Shown in pieces: positions 1-9,585 of a DNA stretch of 64,000 nucleotides. The notes beneath the pieces were generated by a model. That model did not search any database. It was given only the letters and a program-made list of their open reading frames with translations, and was not told the origin of the DNA. The position numbers and the translations under genes were made by a program. The stretch is from positions 62,001-126,000 of the forward strand of contig NZ_BOQP01000004.1 of NCBI RefSeq assembly GCF_018332715.1, in the 5' to 3' direction. Numbering within the stretch: the first letter of the stretch is position 1; each line of letters begins with the position of its first letter. Source of the DNA: Winogradskya consettensis (GTDB taxonomy: Bacteria > Actinomycetota > Actinomycetes > Mycobacteriales > Micromonosporaceae).

Positions 1-608
1 TTCTTGACCACGTTGAGGCTGGTGGTGCCGATGTCCGCGAGCGCACCGGCCCGCTTGCCCCGGTAGGTCGCGCCCTGCGCCTGGGCGGCGTCCTCGATCA
101 GGGCGAGGCCGTGCCGGTCGGCGACCGCGCGCAGCGCCGCCATGTCGGCCGGCAACCCGTGCAGGTGCACCACGATGATGGCCTTGGTCCGCGGCGTGAT
201 CGCGGCCTCCGCCAGCGCCGGATCCATCGTGTACGTCACCGGGTCCACGTCCACGAAGACCGGGACGAGCATCCGCTGCACGACGGGGATGGCGGTGCCG
301 ATGAAGGTCAGCGCCGGGACCAGCACCTCGCTGCCGGGCTCGAGGTCCAGCGCGGCCAGCGACAGGGCGAGCGCGGCGGTGCCGTTGGAGACCGCGGCGC
401 AGTGCCGGGTGCCGACGTACTGCGCCCACTCCTCCTGCAGCCGCGACACCGCACCCTTGCCGCCGTCGTTCGAGGTGAACAGGCCGCCGTCGAGGACCCC
501 GGCGACCGCGTCACGCTCGGCGTCGGTGACGACGGGCCAGGCCACGGAGGTACGCACTGCCCGGGCGTCCACGGTGCGCGAGCCACCGAGCATCGCGAGC
601 CTGCTCAT
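1..608 (-). CDS. DegT/DnrJ/EryC1-type PLP aminotransferase (3' end outside window)
   Basis: The first 202 residues of a DegT/DnrJ/EryC1/StrS-family sugar or amino-acid aminotransferase. The start is ATG at 608, whose ATGA overlaps the stop of the upstream 110-aa gene. Visible family marks are the N-terminal AVRTSVAWPVVTDAERDAV region, SNGTAAL (PLP phosphate site), PALTFIGTA, DVDPVTYTMD, HLHGLPADM, EDAAQAQGA and, at the very edge, TSLNVVK. The last complete codon is therefore the probable internal-aldimine lysine. The family transfers an amino group to a keto or aldehyde substrate, using PLP. As last gene of a translationally coupled operon with LysX- and LysK-like genes it could aminate a carrier-bound aldehyde or ketone, which is inference. 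The C-terminal half lies beyond position 1. Confidence 0.9.
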   Translation of the reverse strand, partial: MSRLAMLGGSRTVDARAVRTSVAWPVVTDAERDAVAGVLDGGLFTSNDGGKGAVSRLQEEWAQYVGTRHCAAVSNGTAALALSLAALDLEPGSEVLVPALTFIGTAIPVVQRMLVPVFVDVDPVTYTMDPALAEAAITPRTKAIIVVHLHGLPADMAALRAVADRHGLALIEDAAQAQGATYRGKRAGALADIGTTSLNVVK

Positions 609-937
609 ACCAGCACCAGCTCCCCGGCCGGGGCCACCAGCGCCAGCGACACGAGTTCCGCACCGATGAACACGGGCAGCCGGACGGCGTCCAGCTCGGT
701 GCGGCGGGCGACGGGGACGCGTACGGCGACGCGCTCCCCGGCGGCCCAGGACAGCGGCTCCGGATCGAGGGCGTCCACGTAGTAGAGCCAGCAGTCCGCC
801 GTACCGGCCAGCGTGGCGCGCAGCTCCAGGTGCAGCCAGTCGTACTGGCCGGTGGGCAGCTGCACGAGCTGTCCGCGCAACGGCACCGGGTTGTCGAGGC
901 GGATGCCACGGATCCGCGGGGTCAGGTCCGGGGTCAT
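605..937 (-). CDS. Uncharacterised 110-aa protein in the LysX/LysK operon
   Basis: Small protein of unknown function. Its ATG at 937 overlaps the lysX stop (ATGA) and its own TGA overlaps the aminotransferase start (ATGA), so it is translated in step with both. The sequence has no signal peptide or membrane segment. It is rich in hydrophobic/charged alternation (WLHLELRATLAG, LYYVDALDPEPLSW, RLPVFIGAELVSLALV), as expected for a beta-rich fold. It is not an amino-group carrier protein: it lacks the CxxC zinc pairs and the EDWGE tail of LysW. Its place between the ligase and aminotransferase genes suggests a role in the same pathway. I do not recognise a family. Confidence 0.8.
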   Translation of the reverse strand: MTPDLTPRIRGIRLDNPVPLRGQLVQLPTGQYDWLHLELRATLAGTADCWLYYVDALDPEPLSWAAGERVAVRVPVARRTELDAVRLPVFIGAELVSLALVAPAGELVLV

Positions 938-1815
938 ACCGGCTCCCCCACCCGGTTCAGGCGGCCGAGCACGTAGTCGACGTACGCGCCGACCAGGTCC
1001 GAGCCGAGCACCTCGACGGCGCCGTGGAACTCCGGCGTGTGGTTGACCTCGTTGACGAACATCCGCCCGTCCTTGTGCTCGATGACGTCGATCCCGAGGA
1101 TCCCGTCGCCGATCGCCGCGGACGTGCTGGTGAGCAGCTTGACGAGGTCGTCGGTCAGCGGGCACTCCTCGGCGCGGCCACCACGGGCGGTGTTGGTACG
1201 CCAGTGGTCGGCGACCTTGTAGATGGCGCCGACGACCTCACCACCGAAGACGTACGCCTTGATGTCGCGCCCCGGCTTGTCGACGTACTCCTGCACGAAC
1301 GTGATCCGGTGCTGCGGGCCGGTGAACGCCGACCGGTGCTCCAGCACGCTCTCGGCCTGCTCCCGGTCGCGCAGCCGGGCGGCGAGCCGGCCCCACGAAC
1401 CGGTGAGCGGCTTGACCACGGCGGGGTAGCCGAAGTCGTCCATGGCGTCGAGCGCCGACTCGGGCACCAGGCCCACCATCGCGCGGATCGTGGGCAGGTT
1501 CGCGTCGCGCAGCGCCAGGGTGGTGAGCAGCTTGTCGCCGCACAGGTCGACCACGCGGGAGCTGTTGACGACGGGGATGCCGGCGTGTTCGAACAGCTTG
1601 CAGGCGTACGAGTTGCGGGTGTGGGAGATCTCCCGGCTCATGGCGCCGCGGTAGGGAAGTTCGAGCGGGCCGTCGAGCGGCAGCACCAGGCGCCGCGTGT
1701 CGACCTGCTCGAAATTCACGTCCCGGCGCGTCAGCTCGCGCAGGATCAGCCGCTCCTCGAGACGGATCCGGGAAGTGAGTACGGCCAGCGGCCGCTTGTC
1801 GTCGATCTGGGTCAC
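934..1815 (-). CDS. lysX: LysX-like ATP-grasp ligase (amino-group carrier protein glutamate/aminoadipate ligase type)
   Basis: An ATP-grasp enzyme of the LysX/ArgX/RimK group, 293 aa. In known LysX systems it ligates the alpha-amino group of aminoadipate or glutamate to the C-terminal glutamate of the carrier protein LysW. Diagnostic stretches are GIPVVNSSRVVDLCGDK, VVKPLTGSWGRL (ATP-binding lysine and loop), VQEYVDKPGRDIKAYV, AIYKVADHWRTNTARGG and the metal-ligand region FVNEVNHTPEFHG, all typical of LysX rather than D-Ala ligase or graspetide ligases. The start is GTG at 1815, chosen because its GTGA overlaps the stop of the lysK-like gene and because an upstream GGAGG is suitably placed. 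It is the middle gene of a five-gene operon. The carrier protein is not seen in the window. Because an NRPS is divergent, a secondary-metabolite role is more likely than primary lysine synthesis (inference). Confidence 0.92.
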   Translation of the reverse strand: MTQIDDKRPLAVLTSRIRLEERLILRELTRRDVNFEQVDTRRLVLPLDGPLELPYRGAMSREISHTRNSYACKLFEHAGIPVVNSSRVVDLCGDKLLTTLALRDANLPTIRAMVGLVPESALDAMDDFGYPAVVKPLTGSWGRLAARLRDREQAESVLEHRSAFTGPQHRITFVQEYVDKPGRDIKAYVFGGEVVGAIYKVADHWRTNTARGGRAEECPLTDDLVKLLTSTSAAIGDGILGIDVIEHKDGRMFVNEVNHTPEFHGAVEVLGSDLVGAYVDYVLGRLNRVGEPV

Positions 1816-2921
1816 GACGTGCCTCCAGTTCTGCTCGGGCCGCCGGCGAGGGCGGGCTGGCGTAGCGACGCGGCGAGCCGCGGCAGCGCCGAGGCCAGCA
1901 CGTCGATGGCGGCCCAGTATTCGGTCAGAGCGATGTGCTCCTGGTCGGTGTGGCACAGCCGGGAATCCCCCGGCCCGTAGGCGGCGACCGGAACGCCCCA
2001 GGCGGGGCCGACCACGTTCCAGTCGGCGGTGCCCAGCTTGAGCTTGGGCACCGGCCGCGAGCCGTTCTCCCGGATCCCGGCGCTCAGCGCCCGGACCACC
2101 GGGTCGGTGCGTGCCGACCGCACGGCCGGCACGTGCTCGAACACCGTCACCCGGTGCTCGCCGGTGGGCAGGTCGCGCAGGAAGGCGTCGGCGTCGAACC
2201 CGACCGGCAGCCGGCACGACACCTCGGCGACGGCCTCGTGGATGTCGCCGACCACGCGGACCAGCGAGGGCAGCGCCCGGTCGAACAGCGCCGGGCCCCC
2301 GTGCAGGGTGTTCCAGCGGTCGAAGCGCTCGCGGGCGGTGGCCCACAGCCCGGCGGCGACCTCGACCGCGCCGGCGGCGGGCGAGCTGGTGTGCGCCGCC
2401 GGCACGCTCACGCCGATGCTGAAGCGCAGGTTGCCCTTGTAGCCGACGCCCACGCTGGACGCCCCGCTGGGTTCCCCGATCACCACGGCATCCGGTCGCA
2501 TCCGGTCGACGAGGTAGCGGGCACCCGCCGAGTACCGTTCCTCGTCGACGGCGCCGATCACCACGATGCGGGCCGCGGCGTCGGACCGGGCGAGGTCGGA
2601 CCGGGCGAACCGGGCGGCGGCGCAGATCATGGCCGCGAGCGGGCCCTTCGCGTCGACCGCGCCCCGGCCGTGCAGGACACCGTCCTCGAGGCGCACCGCG
2701 GGGCCGCCCGGCACCGTGTCGGCATGCCCGAGCAGCAGGATCTCGGGGCCGTCCGGGCCGCCGACCTCGCCGCGCACGTTGCCGGCCCCGTCGATCGTGG
2801 TCCGGAAGCCGAGCGCTGAGAGCCGCTCGGCGAGGAACCCGGCGAGGGCGTTCTCGGAGCCTGATACGGACGGGATGCGCACCATTTCGTGCAGCAGCTC
2901 CGCCTCGTTCGCCCGGTCCAT
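1812..2921 (-). CDS. lysK: LysK-like M20 metallopeptidase/deacylase (carrier-protein product hydrolase)
   Basis: A 369-aa M20-family zinc amidohydrolase. In LysW pathways LysK releases the finished amino acid from the carrier protein; close relatives are ArgE and DapE. The active-site elements are visible in order: the zinc histidine in LLLGHADTVPG, the bridging aspartate in GRGAVDAKGPLAA, the catalytic glutamate pair in GAVDEERYSAG, and VIGEPSG. GHADTVPG/GRGAVDAKGP is the LysK form of the motif. The start is ATG at 2921, five bases after the dioxygenase stop. The stop overlaps the GTG of lysX, so the two are coupled. The pairing of a LysX ligase with a LysK hydrolase argues for a carrier-protein pathway; the LysY, LysZ and LysW steps are not in view. 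Confidence 0.88.
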   Translation of the reverse strand: MDRANEAELLHEMVRIPSVSGSENALAGFLAERLSALGFRTTIDGAGNVRGEVGGPDGPEILLLGHADTVPGGPAVRLEDGVLHGRGAVDAKGPLAAMICAAARFARSDLARSDAAARIVVIGAVDEERYSAGARYLVDRMRPDAVVIGEPSGASSVGVGYKGNLRFSIGVSVPAAHTSSPAAGAVEVAAGLWATARERFDRWNTLHGGPALFDRALPSLVRVVGDIHEAVAEVSCRLPVGFDADAFLRDLPTGEHRVTVFEHVPAVRSARTDPVVRALSAGIRENGSRPVPKLKLGTADWNVVGPAWGVPVAAYGPGDSRLCHTDQEHIALTEYWAAIDVLASALPRLAASLRQPALAGGPSRTGGTS

Positions 2922-2926
2922 GGGTC

Positions 2927-3673
2927 TCAGACCGCCGGGTTCACGTCGACGAGCAGCATGTCGCGTACGCCCGAGACGCCCTCGGGGACGGTCGCCGAGA
3001 CCTCGTGGGTGACCATCGCGTCGTCGACGAACATGGAGTCGAGCGGCTCGAGCAGCGTGGTCTGCACGACCTGACCGCCGTCGTTCGGGTACACGGTGGA
3101 CAGGCCGCCGGTGACACCGTCGCGGCGCAGCATGTGCATGCCGACGTACGCGTGCCCGTCGCGGTGCCGGCCCTCCGGCGTGGGCAGGCCCTCGACGCCG
3201 GAACGAGCGATGATGCGGACCAGGTGCACGCCGATCTCCCAGGACGTGTTCCCCGACAGGGCGGTCGCCATCCGGGCGTCAAAGCCGACCAGGGCACGCA
3301 TCCCGGCCGAGAGCAGGACGTCGTCGGAGACCGCCTCGAAGACGCGGTTCTTGCCCTTCCAGAGCGGGATGACGTCCTGGCGGAACGTGGCGTTGGGCAG
3401 CGCCTCGAAGGTGACGTCGTCGCCGTCGACCTCGACGCGCAGCCGGCCGTAGCGGCGCTGGCGATAGGTGCCGCCACCGTCGATCTGGGTGTCCACGGCG
3501 AGGTTCTCCCAGGCACCCCGGAAGGCTTCCAGGTCAGCGTCGCCGAGCAACCCGGCGAGTTCGTCCTTGCGCAGCACGATGAAACCGGAGCGCCCGACGG
3601 TGGCGGAGAAGGAGGGCACGCCGTCACGGAGCTGCTGTCCGGTGATCGGCGCGATGCTGGTGCTGGCCGTCAT
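2927..3673 (-). CDS. 2-oxoglutarate/Fe(II) dioxygenase, PF10014 (IDO/BsmA) family
   Basis: A 248-aa non-haem iron dioxygenase of the family that includes Bacillus L-isoleucine 4-hydroxylase (IDO), which hydroxylates free aliphatic amino acids using 2-oxoglutarate and O2. The iron-binding HxD is seen in EGRHRDGHAYVGMHMLRR and the distal histidine in MVTHEVSATV. The preceding TGGLSTVYPNDGG and SMFVDD segments fit the family double-stranded beta-helix. The start is ATG at 3673, with AGAGGGG upstream. It is the first gene of the minus-strand operon, with only 5 bp to the lysK-like gene. It faces the NRPS across a 186-bp divergent promoter region. A tailoring hydroxylation of the amino acid made by this operon is the natural guess. 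The substrate cannot be read from sequence. Confidence 0.85.
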   Translation of the reverse strand: MTASTSIAPITGQQLRDGVPSFSATVGRSGFIVLRKDELAGLLGDADLEAFRGAWENLAVDTQIDGGGTYRQRRYGRLRVEVDGDDVTFEALPNATFRQDVIPLWKGKNRVFEAVSDDVLLSAGMRALVGFDARMATALSGNTSWEIGVHLVRIIARSGVEGLPTPEGRHRDGHAYVGMHMLRRDGVTGGLSTVYPNDGGQVVQTTLLEPLDSMFVDDAMVTHEVSATVPEGVSGVRDMLLVDVNPAV

Positions 3674-3859
3674 TGTGTGGCCCCTCTGTGCGGGATGGTC
3701 GGAAGGAGGCGCCGGCCGGAAGGTCCGGACGCGCCCTGTACCGAAGATGGCAAGGGCGGGCGGGCCGGGAGCAGTCCGGCATTCTCCTGACTCCTCGGCG
3801 CCCGGCGCCACGCGGAAGCTCGGTAGGCCACCACCGGCACGCGGAGCAGGGAGTCGACG

Positions 3860-6800
3860 ATGCCGCAAGGAACCGAGCACCTGGCCCATCTCTCGGGCGA
3901 TCAGCGCGAGCGGCTGCTGCGCAAGTTACGGGCGGCGCGCGCCGGCACCACCCAGGACCGGGTCGTGCCGGTGGGCAGGGACGCCGCACTGCCGTTGTCC
4001 GCGGCGCAGCAGGGCCTGTGGTTGCTGGCTCAGGTGGACGAGCAGGCCACCACGTACAACACCCCGCTGGCGATGCGCGTGAGCGGTGCGCTGGACGCCG
4101 GTCTGCTCGGTGCGGCGCTGCGGCAGGTGGTCGAACGGCACGAGGTGCTCCGCACGACCTATCAGGACACCCCCGACGGGCCACGGCAGCGGGTACGCCC
4201 ACAGCCCGCACCCGACCTGCTGACCGTACGCGAGGAGCCGGGGCTGACCGGCGCCGGACGCGATGCGGCGGCCACCCGGATCGCCGGTGAGCAGGCCCGC
4301 CGCACCTTCGACCTGAGCCGGGATCCGGTGCTGCGCGCCACCCTGGTCCGGTTCGCGCCGGACGATCACCTGCTCGTGCTGGCGCTGCACCACATCGCCA
4401 CCGACGCCTGGTCCACCGGCCGGCTGATCGGTGAGCTGACCGAGTGCTACACCGCCGCGGCGCAGGGGCGCGCACCGCGGCTGGCCGAGCTCGCCGTCCA
4501 GTACGCGGACTTCGCCGTCTGGCAGCAACGGCGTTTCGCCACCGGCGCGACGAAGGCCTCGCTGGCGTACTGGCAGGAGCAGCTGGCCGGCATCGGCGAG
4601 CTCGACTTCCCCGCCGACCGCCCCGTCCCGGCCGAGCCGAGCGGCACGGGCGCGGTCGTCAGCACCCTGCTCCCCGCCGAGCTGCACCGCGGTGCGCACG
4701 CGCTGGCGGCGCAGACCGGCACCCGGGTCCTGTCCGTGGTGACGGCGGCCTACGCGGCGGTGCTCGCCGCGGTGACCGGCAAGGACGACATCGCGCTGGG
4801 TACGGTCTTCTCGGGGCGGCTGCGCACCGAGATCGAACCCCTGATCGGCATGTTCGCCGGCACGGCCGTGCTCCGGATCTCCACCGGCGGCGACCCGTCG
4901 TTCCGGGAGCTGCTGGCACGCACCGGCACCGTGCTGTCCCAGGCGCACGCACACCAGGAGGTGCCGTTCGAGCAGGTCGTCGCGGAGCTGGCGCCCCAGC
5001 GACGGCCGGGACGCAATCCCCTGTTCCAGTTCGCGGTGCACGCCGGCGACCCCGCACCCGCGCCGATCACCATGGGCGAGGTCGTGCTGACACCCGTCCC
5101 GGCGCACGCGGGCGCGGCACGCTTCGACTGCACCGTCGCGGTGGCCGAGCGGCCGGAGCAGGGCGGGATCGAGCTGGCCGCGGAGTACGCCACGGAGTTG
5201 TTCGACGCCGGCCGGATCCAGCACCTGCTGGAGCACACCCACCTGCTGCTCGCGGCCGCGCTCGCCGACCCGGACGCCCCGGTCAGCACGCTGCCGCTGC
5301 TCACCCCCGGCGAGCTGGCCTTTCTCGACACGGTCAACAACACCGCCGTGGACGTTCCCGCGCCCGGTGCGGTCGAACTGTTCGCCGCCCAGGTGGCGAG
5401 GACCCCGGACGCGCCCGCCGTCACCCACCGCGGCACCACGCTCAGCTATGCCGAGCTGGACCGGCGGGCCAACCGCGTCGCGCACCGGCTCCGGGAGCTC
5501 GGGGTCGGCGCGGGTGCGCTCGTCGGTGTCTGCGTGCACCGCTCGACGGACCTGGTCACCGCGATGCTCGGCGTGCACAAGGCGGGCGCCGCCTACGTGC
5601 CGCTGGACCCGGACTACCCCGCGGCGCGGATCGAGCTCGTCCTCAGCGCGTCCGCGGCCGCTGCCGTGCTGGTCGACGAGCGTGGCCGCGCGAGCCTGCC
5701 CGACACCTCCGCCGCGGTCGTGGACGTCGCGGACCTGCCGGCCGACGCGGCGGACGGCGATCCCGGGCTGGTTCCGGCGGAGCGCGACCTGGCGTACGTC
5801 ATCTTCACCTCCGGCTCGACGGGCACCCCCAAGGGAGTCATGGTCGAGCACGCCCAACTGCGCAATCTGCTCGTGGCGGCCGACCCGATGGCAGGCGGGC
5901 GGACCCCCGGCACCTGGCTGGCGGTCACCAGCGTCTCCTTCGACATCTCCGTCGTCGAGGTCTTCTGGGCGCTGGTCCGCGGCTTCCACGTGGTCGTCGC
6001 CGAGGGCCGGGTCGACCAGCTGCTCGGCGCGGGCGGGGACGGCTCGGCCGACGAGCCCGCCACCCTGCGCGAGCTGATCACCCGGCACGCCGTGACCCAC
6101 CTGCAGTGCACGCCGGCCCTGGCCGAGCTGCTGGTGGACGATGACGCGAGCCGGGCCGCGCTGGGCGGGGTGTCCCGGATGATCGTCGGCGGCGAGGCAC
6201 TGCCGGCACCGCTCGCCCGGCGGCTGCGGGACGCCCTGGCCGGTGAGCTGGTCAACGGGTACGGCCCGACCGAGGCGGCCGTCTACGCCACCGCTGTCGA
6301 GGTGAGCGCCGCGGACGCCGACGGCACCGGAACAGTGTCGATCGGCGGGCCGCTGGCGAACACCACGGCGTACGTACTGGACCGCTGGGGACGTCCGCAG
6401 CCCGTCGGCGTACCCGGTGAGCTCTACATCGGCGGCGCCGGCGTGAGCCGCGGTTACCACGCTCAGCCCGCCCTGACCGCCGGCCGTTTCGTCCCGGACC
6501 CGTTCGGCGGGCCCGGCAGACGCCTCTACCGGACCGGTGACCTGGTGCGGCTCACCCACGACGGCGTCCTGGACTTCCTCGGCCGCACCGACCACCAGGT
6601 CAAGGTGCGGGGGTTCCGGATCGAGCTGGGCGAGGTCGAGACGGTGCTACGCGCCCACCCGGCCGTGCTGTCCGCCGTGGTGGTGGCCGGTGGCGCACCC
6701 GCGTCGCGGTTCCTCGCCGCCTATGTCGTCGGTGTCGACGGGGCTCGGACGGACGCGACCGAGCTGCGCGAATTCTGCCAGCGCAAGCTGCCCGAACACA

Positions 6801-7930
6801 TGGTTCCGGCCCGCTGGCAGTGGCTGGAGGCGTTCCCGCTGACCCCCAACGGCAAGGTCGACCGGTCGGCGCTGCCGGAGCTCGACGCGCCGGTGAGTGG
6901 CGCCGACGCGGTGCCGCGGACCGCCCGTGAGCGCGAGCTGGCCGCGGTGTGGGCGGCGGCGCTCGGGCTGCCGCTCGAGGTCATCGGCGTGCACGACAAC
7001 TTCTTCGCGCTCGGCGGGCACTCGGTCACGGTCACCCGGGCCGTGTCGATCGCGGCCGCGCGAGGGGTGCCGCTGACCGTACGCGAGCTGTTCACCCACC
7101 AGAGCATCGCCGAGCTGGCCCGGGCCGGCGCACCCGCCGGGCCCGCCCTACCCGCCGGGGTGGTCGCGATCAGCCCGGCCGGCTCCCTGGCACCGCTGTT
7201 CTGCCTGCACTCGAGCACCGGCACCGCGCTGCCCTACCTGCCGCTGGACGGCAACCTGCACCCGGACCGCCCCTGTTACGCCATCGAGGCGGACCCGGTG
7301 GTGGCCACGATCGACGAGCTGAGCGACCGGGCCGTCACCCTGATCACGGCGGTACGCCCGGCCGGCCCCTACCACCTGGCCGGCTGGTCCCTCGGCGGCG
7401 GTCTCGCCTGGGCCGTCGCCGCCCGGCTGCAGGCACTCGGGCACGACGTCGCCTCGCTGACCCTGATCGACACCCATCCCCCGGTCGTGCGGGCACAGCC
7501 CCCGTCACACGCGGACGGGGTGCGCTCCTTCGCCCACACGGTCGCCCGCTCCCCCCTGCCGCTGGACCTGCCCGCGGACGCCTCCGACGAGGAGCAGCTG
7601 GCCGTCGCGGTGACCGCCCTGCAGGACGCGGGACTCGTCCGGCCCGGTGACCGCGCCGATGTCCTCGGCCGCGGGCGGCTGTTCATCGCCCTGATGGCCG
7701 CGGCGTCGACCTGGCGCCCCGAGGCCTACAAGGGCGCGGTGGACCTGGTGGTCGCCGCCGATCCGGGCAGCGTCCGCGAGCTTGTGGACGGATGGACCCG
7801 ATGGACCGATGGGCCACTTCGGACCCGCGTTGTGCCGGGTGACCACTTCTCCATGGTGGACGAAGCCCACGCCGCCGGGCTCGGCCGCGTACTTGAAGGC
7901 ATCATGACCTTCCCGGACGTACACAAATAA
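3860..7930 (+). CDS. Single-module non-ribosomal peptide synthetase (C-A-PCP-TE)
   Basis: A 1356-aa NRPS. The condensation domain (about residues 45-460) has HHIATD near residue 177. The adenylation domain (about 490-990) has [45 protein letters not shown] and NGKVDR. The carrier domain has [10 protein letters not shown] with the phosphopantetheine serine near residue 1055. The thioesterase (about 1110-1350) has GWSLGG with serine near 1177 and a late GDHFSM histidine. Aligning by eye to GrsA gives the ten-residue pocket code D-I-V-Q-I-G-G-V-Y-K. It shares some positions with glycine-type pockets but does not match any code I can name safely. There is no epimerase or loading module, so the donor for the condensation domain must come from elsewhere. 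The ATG at 3860 follows a GGGAG. An MbtH partner is encoded at 11422. Confidence 0.97.
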   Translation: MPQGTEHLAHLSGDQRERLLRKLRAARAGTTQDRVVPVGRDAALPLSAAQQGLWLLAQVDEQATTYNTPLAMRVSGALDAGLLGAALRQVVERHEVLRTTYQDTPDGPRQRVRPQPAPDLLTVREEPGLTGAGRDAAATRIAGEQARRTFDLSRDPVLRATLVRFAPDDHLLVLALHHIATDAWSTGRLIGELTECYTAAAQGRAPRLAELAVQYADFAVWQQRRFATGATKASLAYWQEQLAGIGELDFPADRPVPAEPSGTGAVVSTLLPAELHRGAHALAAQTGTRVLSVVTAAYAAVLAAVTGKDDIALGTVFSGRLRTEIEPLIGMFAGTAVLRISTGGDPSFRELLARTGTVLSQAHAHQEVPFEQVVAELAPQRRPGRNPLFQFAVHAGDPAPAPITMGEVVLTPVPAHAGAARFDCTVAVAERPEQGGIELAAEYATELFDAGRIQHLLEHTHLLLAAALADPDAPVSTLPLLTPGELAFLDTVNNTAVDVPAPGAVELFAAQVARTPDAPAVTHRGTTLSYAELDRRANRVAHRLRELGVGAGALVGVCVHRSTDLVTAMLGVHKAGAAYVPLDPDYPAARIELVLSASAAAAVLVDERGRASLPDTSAAVVDVADLPADAADGDPGLVPAERDLAYVIFTSGSTGTPKGVMVEHAQLRNLLVAADPMAGGRTPGTWLAVTSVSFDISVVEVFWALVRGFHVVVAEGRVDQLLGAGGDGSADEPATLRELITRHAVTHLQCTPALAELLVDDDASRAALGGVSRMIVGGEALPAPLARRLRDALAGELVNGYGPTEAAVYATAVEVSAADADGTGTVSIGGPLANTTAYVLDRWGRPQPVGVPGELYIGGAGVSRGYHAQPALTAGRFVPDPFGGPGRRLYRTGDLVRLTHDGVLDFLGRTDHQVKVRGFRIELGEVETVLRAHPAVLSAVVVAGGAPASRFLAAYVVGVDGARTDATELREFCQRKLPEHMVPARWQWLEAFPLTPNGKVDRSALPELDAPVSGADAVPRTARERELAAVWAAALGLPLEVIGVHDNFFALGGHSVTVTRAVSIAAARGVPLTVRELFTHQSIAELARAGAPAGPALPAGVVAISPAGSLAPLFCLHSSTGTALPYLPLDGNLHPDRPCYAIEADPVVATIDELSDRAVTLITAVRPAGPYHLAGWSLGGGLAWAVAARLQALGHDVASLTLIDTHPPVVRAQPPSHADGVRSFAHTVARSPLPLDLPADASDEEQLAVAVTALQDAGLVRPGDRADVLGRGRLFIALMAAASTWRPEAYKGAVDLVVAADPGSVRELVDGWTRWTDGPLRTRVVPGDHFSMVDEAHAAGLGRVLEGIMTFPDVHK

Positions 7931-8018
7931 CTTCCCGTAGATACGTCGTCGCAGGTAGTTCACCTTCTGACCGGAACACGACGATCATTGTTTGATCTCA
8001 GCGCCTAGGATTTCGCAG

Positions 8019-9056
8019 GTGAGCATCGGACAGTGGCGCGACGTCCCGAAGGTCCAGCTCGATCAGGAGGACGTACGCCTCTACCGGCTCGCCGTGAGCA
8101 ATCCCGGCTGGACCCGGGCCGAGGCCATGAGCACGCTGCAGATGGCCGAGGACAGCATCGGCGGGCACATCGCCAACCTGCGCCGGATGACGCTGCTGCG
8201 CGACTCGCTCGACCCCAGCCGGGAGTTCGACGCGGTCAGCCCGGATCTGGCCCTGGCGGCGCTGCTCGTCGAGGACGAGAACGAGATCCGGCTCTGGCAG
8301 GCCCAGCTCGCCAGGGTGCGTCAGGAGGTGCAGGCGCTCCTGCCGACCTACTACGAGGCACGGCAGGAGCGCCGGGCGGCCGAGGCGATCGATGTGATCG
8401 ACGACGTCGACATGGTGCGTCACCTGCTGGCCGACCAGTCCCGGCGGGCCCGGGTCGAGCTGCACATCGCCCATCCCGGCAGCGGCATGTCCGACGACGG
8501 GCTCGCCCGCAGCCTGGCGCTGGACATGCTGCTGCTCGAACGGGGGGTCACGATGCGCACGGTGCTGCAGCACTCGACCCGCAACCACCAGGCGACCCAG
8601 CGGTACGCCGCGACCGTCGTGCCGCGCGGCGCCCTGCTGCGCACCGTGCCGGTGGTGCCGCGCCGGTTGATCGTCTTCGACCGCGAGGTCGCGTTCCTCC
8701 CCCCGGCCAGCGGCGACCCGAACGAGGGCGCGGTCATGGTCCGCGAGCCCGGCGTCGTGCAGCACCTCATCTCCAGCTTCGACGCCCTCTTCGACGCGGG
8801 CCTGCCCTTCCCCGTGGACAGCACCGACGACAACGAGGAGATGAGCTCGGAGATCTACCAGGCCATTCTCCAGCAGATGTCCGCCGGGGAGAAGGACGAG
8901 GGCATCGCCCGCCGGCTGGGGATGTCCGTGCGCACCTGCCGGCGGCACATCGCCGCGATCCTGGCGAGCCTGGGCGCGCAGAGCCGGTTCCAGGCCGGGG
9001 TGCTGGCTCATCAGCGCGGCCTGCTGGGCGGCGCCCCGCCGGAGCCGGCGGGCTGA
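8019..9056 (+). CDS. LuxR-type regulator with N-terminal TrmB-like winged helix
   Basis: A predicted cytoplasmic transcription factor of 345 aa. The N-terminus (VRLYRLAVSNPGWTRAEAMSTLQMAEDSIGGHIANLRRMTLL) looks like a TrmB-type winged helix. The middle carries a phospholipase-D-like sensor-type region, and the C-terminus has a LuxR helix-turn-helix (DEGIARRLGMSVRTCRRHIAAILASLGAQSRFQAG). GTG at 8019 is preferred because an AGGA lies 8 bases upstream; an in-frame TTG at 7992 lacks a good site. Such TrmB/LuxR proteins are common in actinomycete biosynthetic clusters. It lies 88 bp after the NRPS and is probably its regulator, but nothing in the sequence shows its ligand. Confidence 0.85.
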   Translation: MSIGQWRDVPKVQLDQEDVRLYRLAVSNPGWTRAEAMSTLQMAEDSIGGHIANLRRMTLLRDSLDPSREFDAVSPDLALAALLVEDENEIRLWQAQLARVRQEVQALLPTYYEARQERRAAEAIDVIDDVDMVRHLLADQSRRARVELHIAHPGSGMSDDGLARSLALDMLLLERGVTMRTVLQHSTRNHQATQRYAATVVPRGALLRTVPVVPRRLIVFDREVAFLPPASGDPNEGAVMVREPGVVQHLISSFDALFDAGLPFPVDSTDDNEEMSSEIYQAILQQMSAGEKDEGIARRLGMSVRTCRRHIAAILASLGAQSRFQAGVLAHQRGLLGGAPPEPAG

Positions 9057-9073
9057 GCACCCGGCCCCGCGTC

Positions 9074-9170
9074 ACTCCCAGGCAGCTGTCTCTGACTCCC
9101 AGGCAGCTCTCTCACTCCCAGGCAGCCCTCTCTCACTCCCAGGCAGCCCTCTCTCACTCCCAGGCAGCCG
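9074..9170. repeat. Five tandem copies of a 19-21 bp unit
   Basis: Units start at 9074, 9095, 9114, 9135 and 9156 with core ACTCCCAGGCAGC followed by a CT-rich stretch. Three full units are 21 bp, the second is 19 bp and the last is partial. The array lies between the convergent LuxR and VOC genes, and the VOC stop codon is inside it. Confidence 0.9.
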
Positions 9171-9585
9171 GCGCCGACGCCGTGCGGCGGTCGTAGTCGT
9201 CCCTCTCGTCCTGGCTGCGCGGGACGGTGAACTCGTTGCCGACCGGGTCGGCCAGCACCACCCGGCCACGGCCGCCGGGCCGGCGCTCGTCGGCCACCAG
9301 GACGGCGCCCAGATCGAGCAGCCGGCGGATCTCCTCGGCCTGCGACGCGGACGGTTCCACCTCGAGGGTCACCCGGTTGTGGGCCACGCCCTTGACGTCG
9401 GGCACCCGCACGAACAACAGTCCGGGGCCGCCCGGCACGGCCGGCACCAGACCCACCTCGTCGTCGCCGGAGCGGTCCTGCGGGCGCACCGGGGTGCCGA
9501 GGACCCGGCTCCAGAACAGGGCCAGGTCGTAGGGCTCGCACGGGGGCGCGCACCGGAAGGTGATGTAGCTGAGTGCGGCGGACAT
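9154..9585 (-). CDS. VOC/glyoxalase-fold protein
   Basis: A 143-aa single-domain vicinal-oxygen-chelate protein. Typical elements are an N-terminal LSYITFRCAPPCEPYDLALFW strand-helix, LLFVRVPDVKGVAHNRVTLEVEP with its metal-side histidine, and the C-terminal VVLADPVGNEFTV. Members include dioxygenases, isomerases and drug-binding proteins; the exact reaction cannot be read here. ATG at 9585 has an AGGGAG site. The last codons and TGA fall in the 21-bp tandem repeat, so the original C-terminus may have been altered by repeat expansion. The GC-rich tail (DRRTASAPAAWE) looks unlike a natural VOC end. It is convergent with the LuxR gene and is probably not a core cluster enzyme. Confidence 0.85.
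   Translation of the reverse strand: MSAALSYITFRCAPPCEPYDLALFWSRVLGTPVRPQDRSGDDEVGLVPAVPGGPGLLFVRVPDVKGVAHNRVTLEVEPSASQAEEIRRLLDLGAVLVADERRPGGRGRVVLADPVGNEFTVPRSQDERDDYDRRTASAPAAWE

Noticed and set aside
3926..6595. Long open frame on the minus strand of the NRPS
   Set aside because: Antisense frame produced by GC-rich codon bias; Gly/Arg/Glu/His-rich, no domains, and it fully overlaps a clear NRPS.
3860..7930. Naming the NRPS amino acid from the pocket code
   Set aside because: The by-eye code D-I-V-Q-I-G-G-V-Y-K matches no known specificity closely enough to name a substrate.
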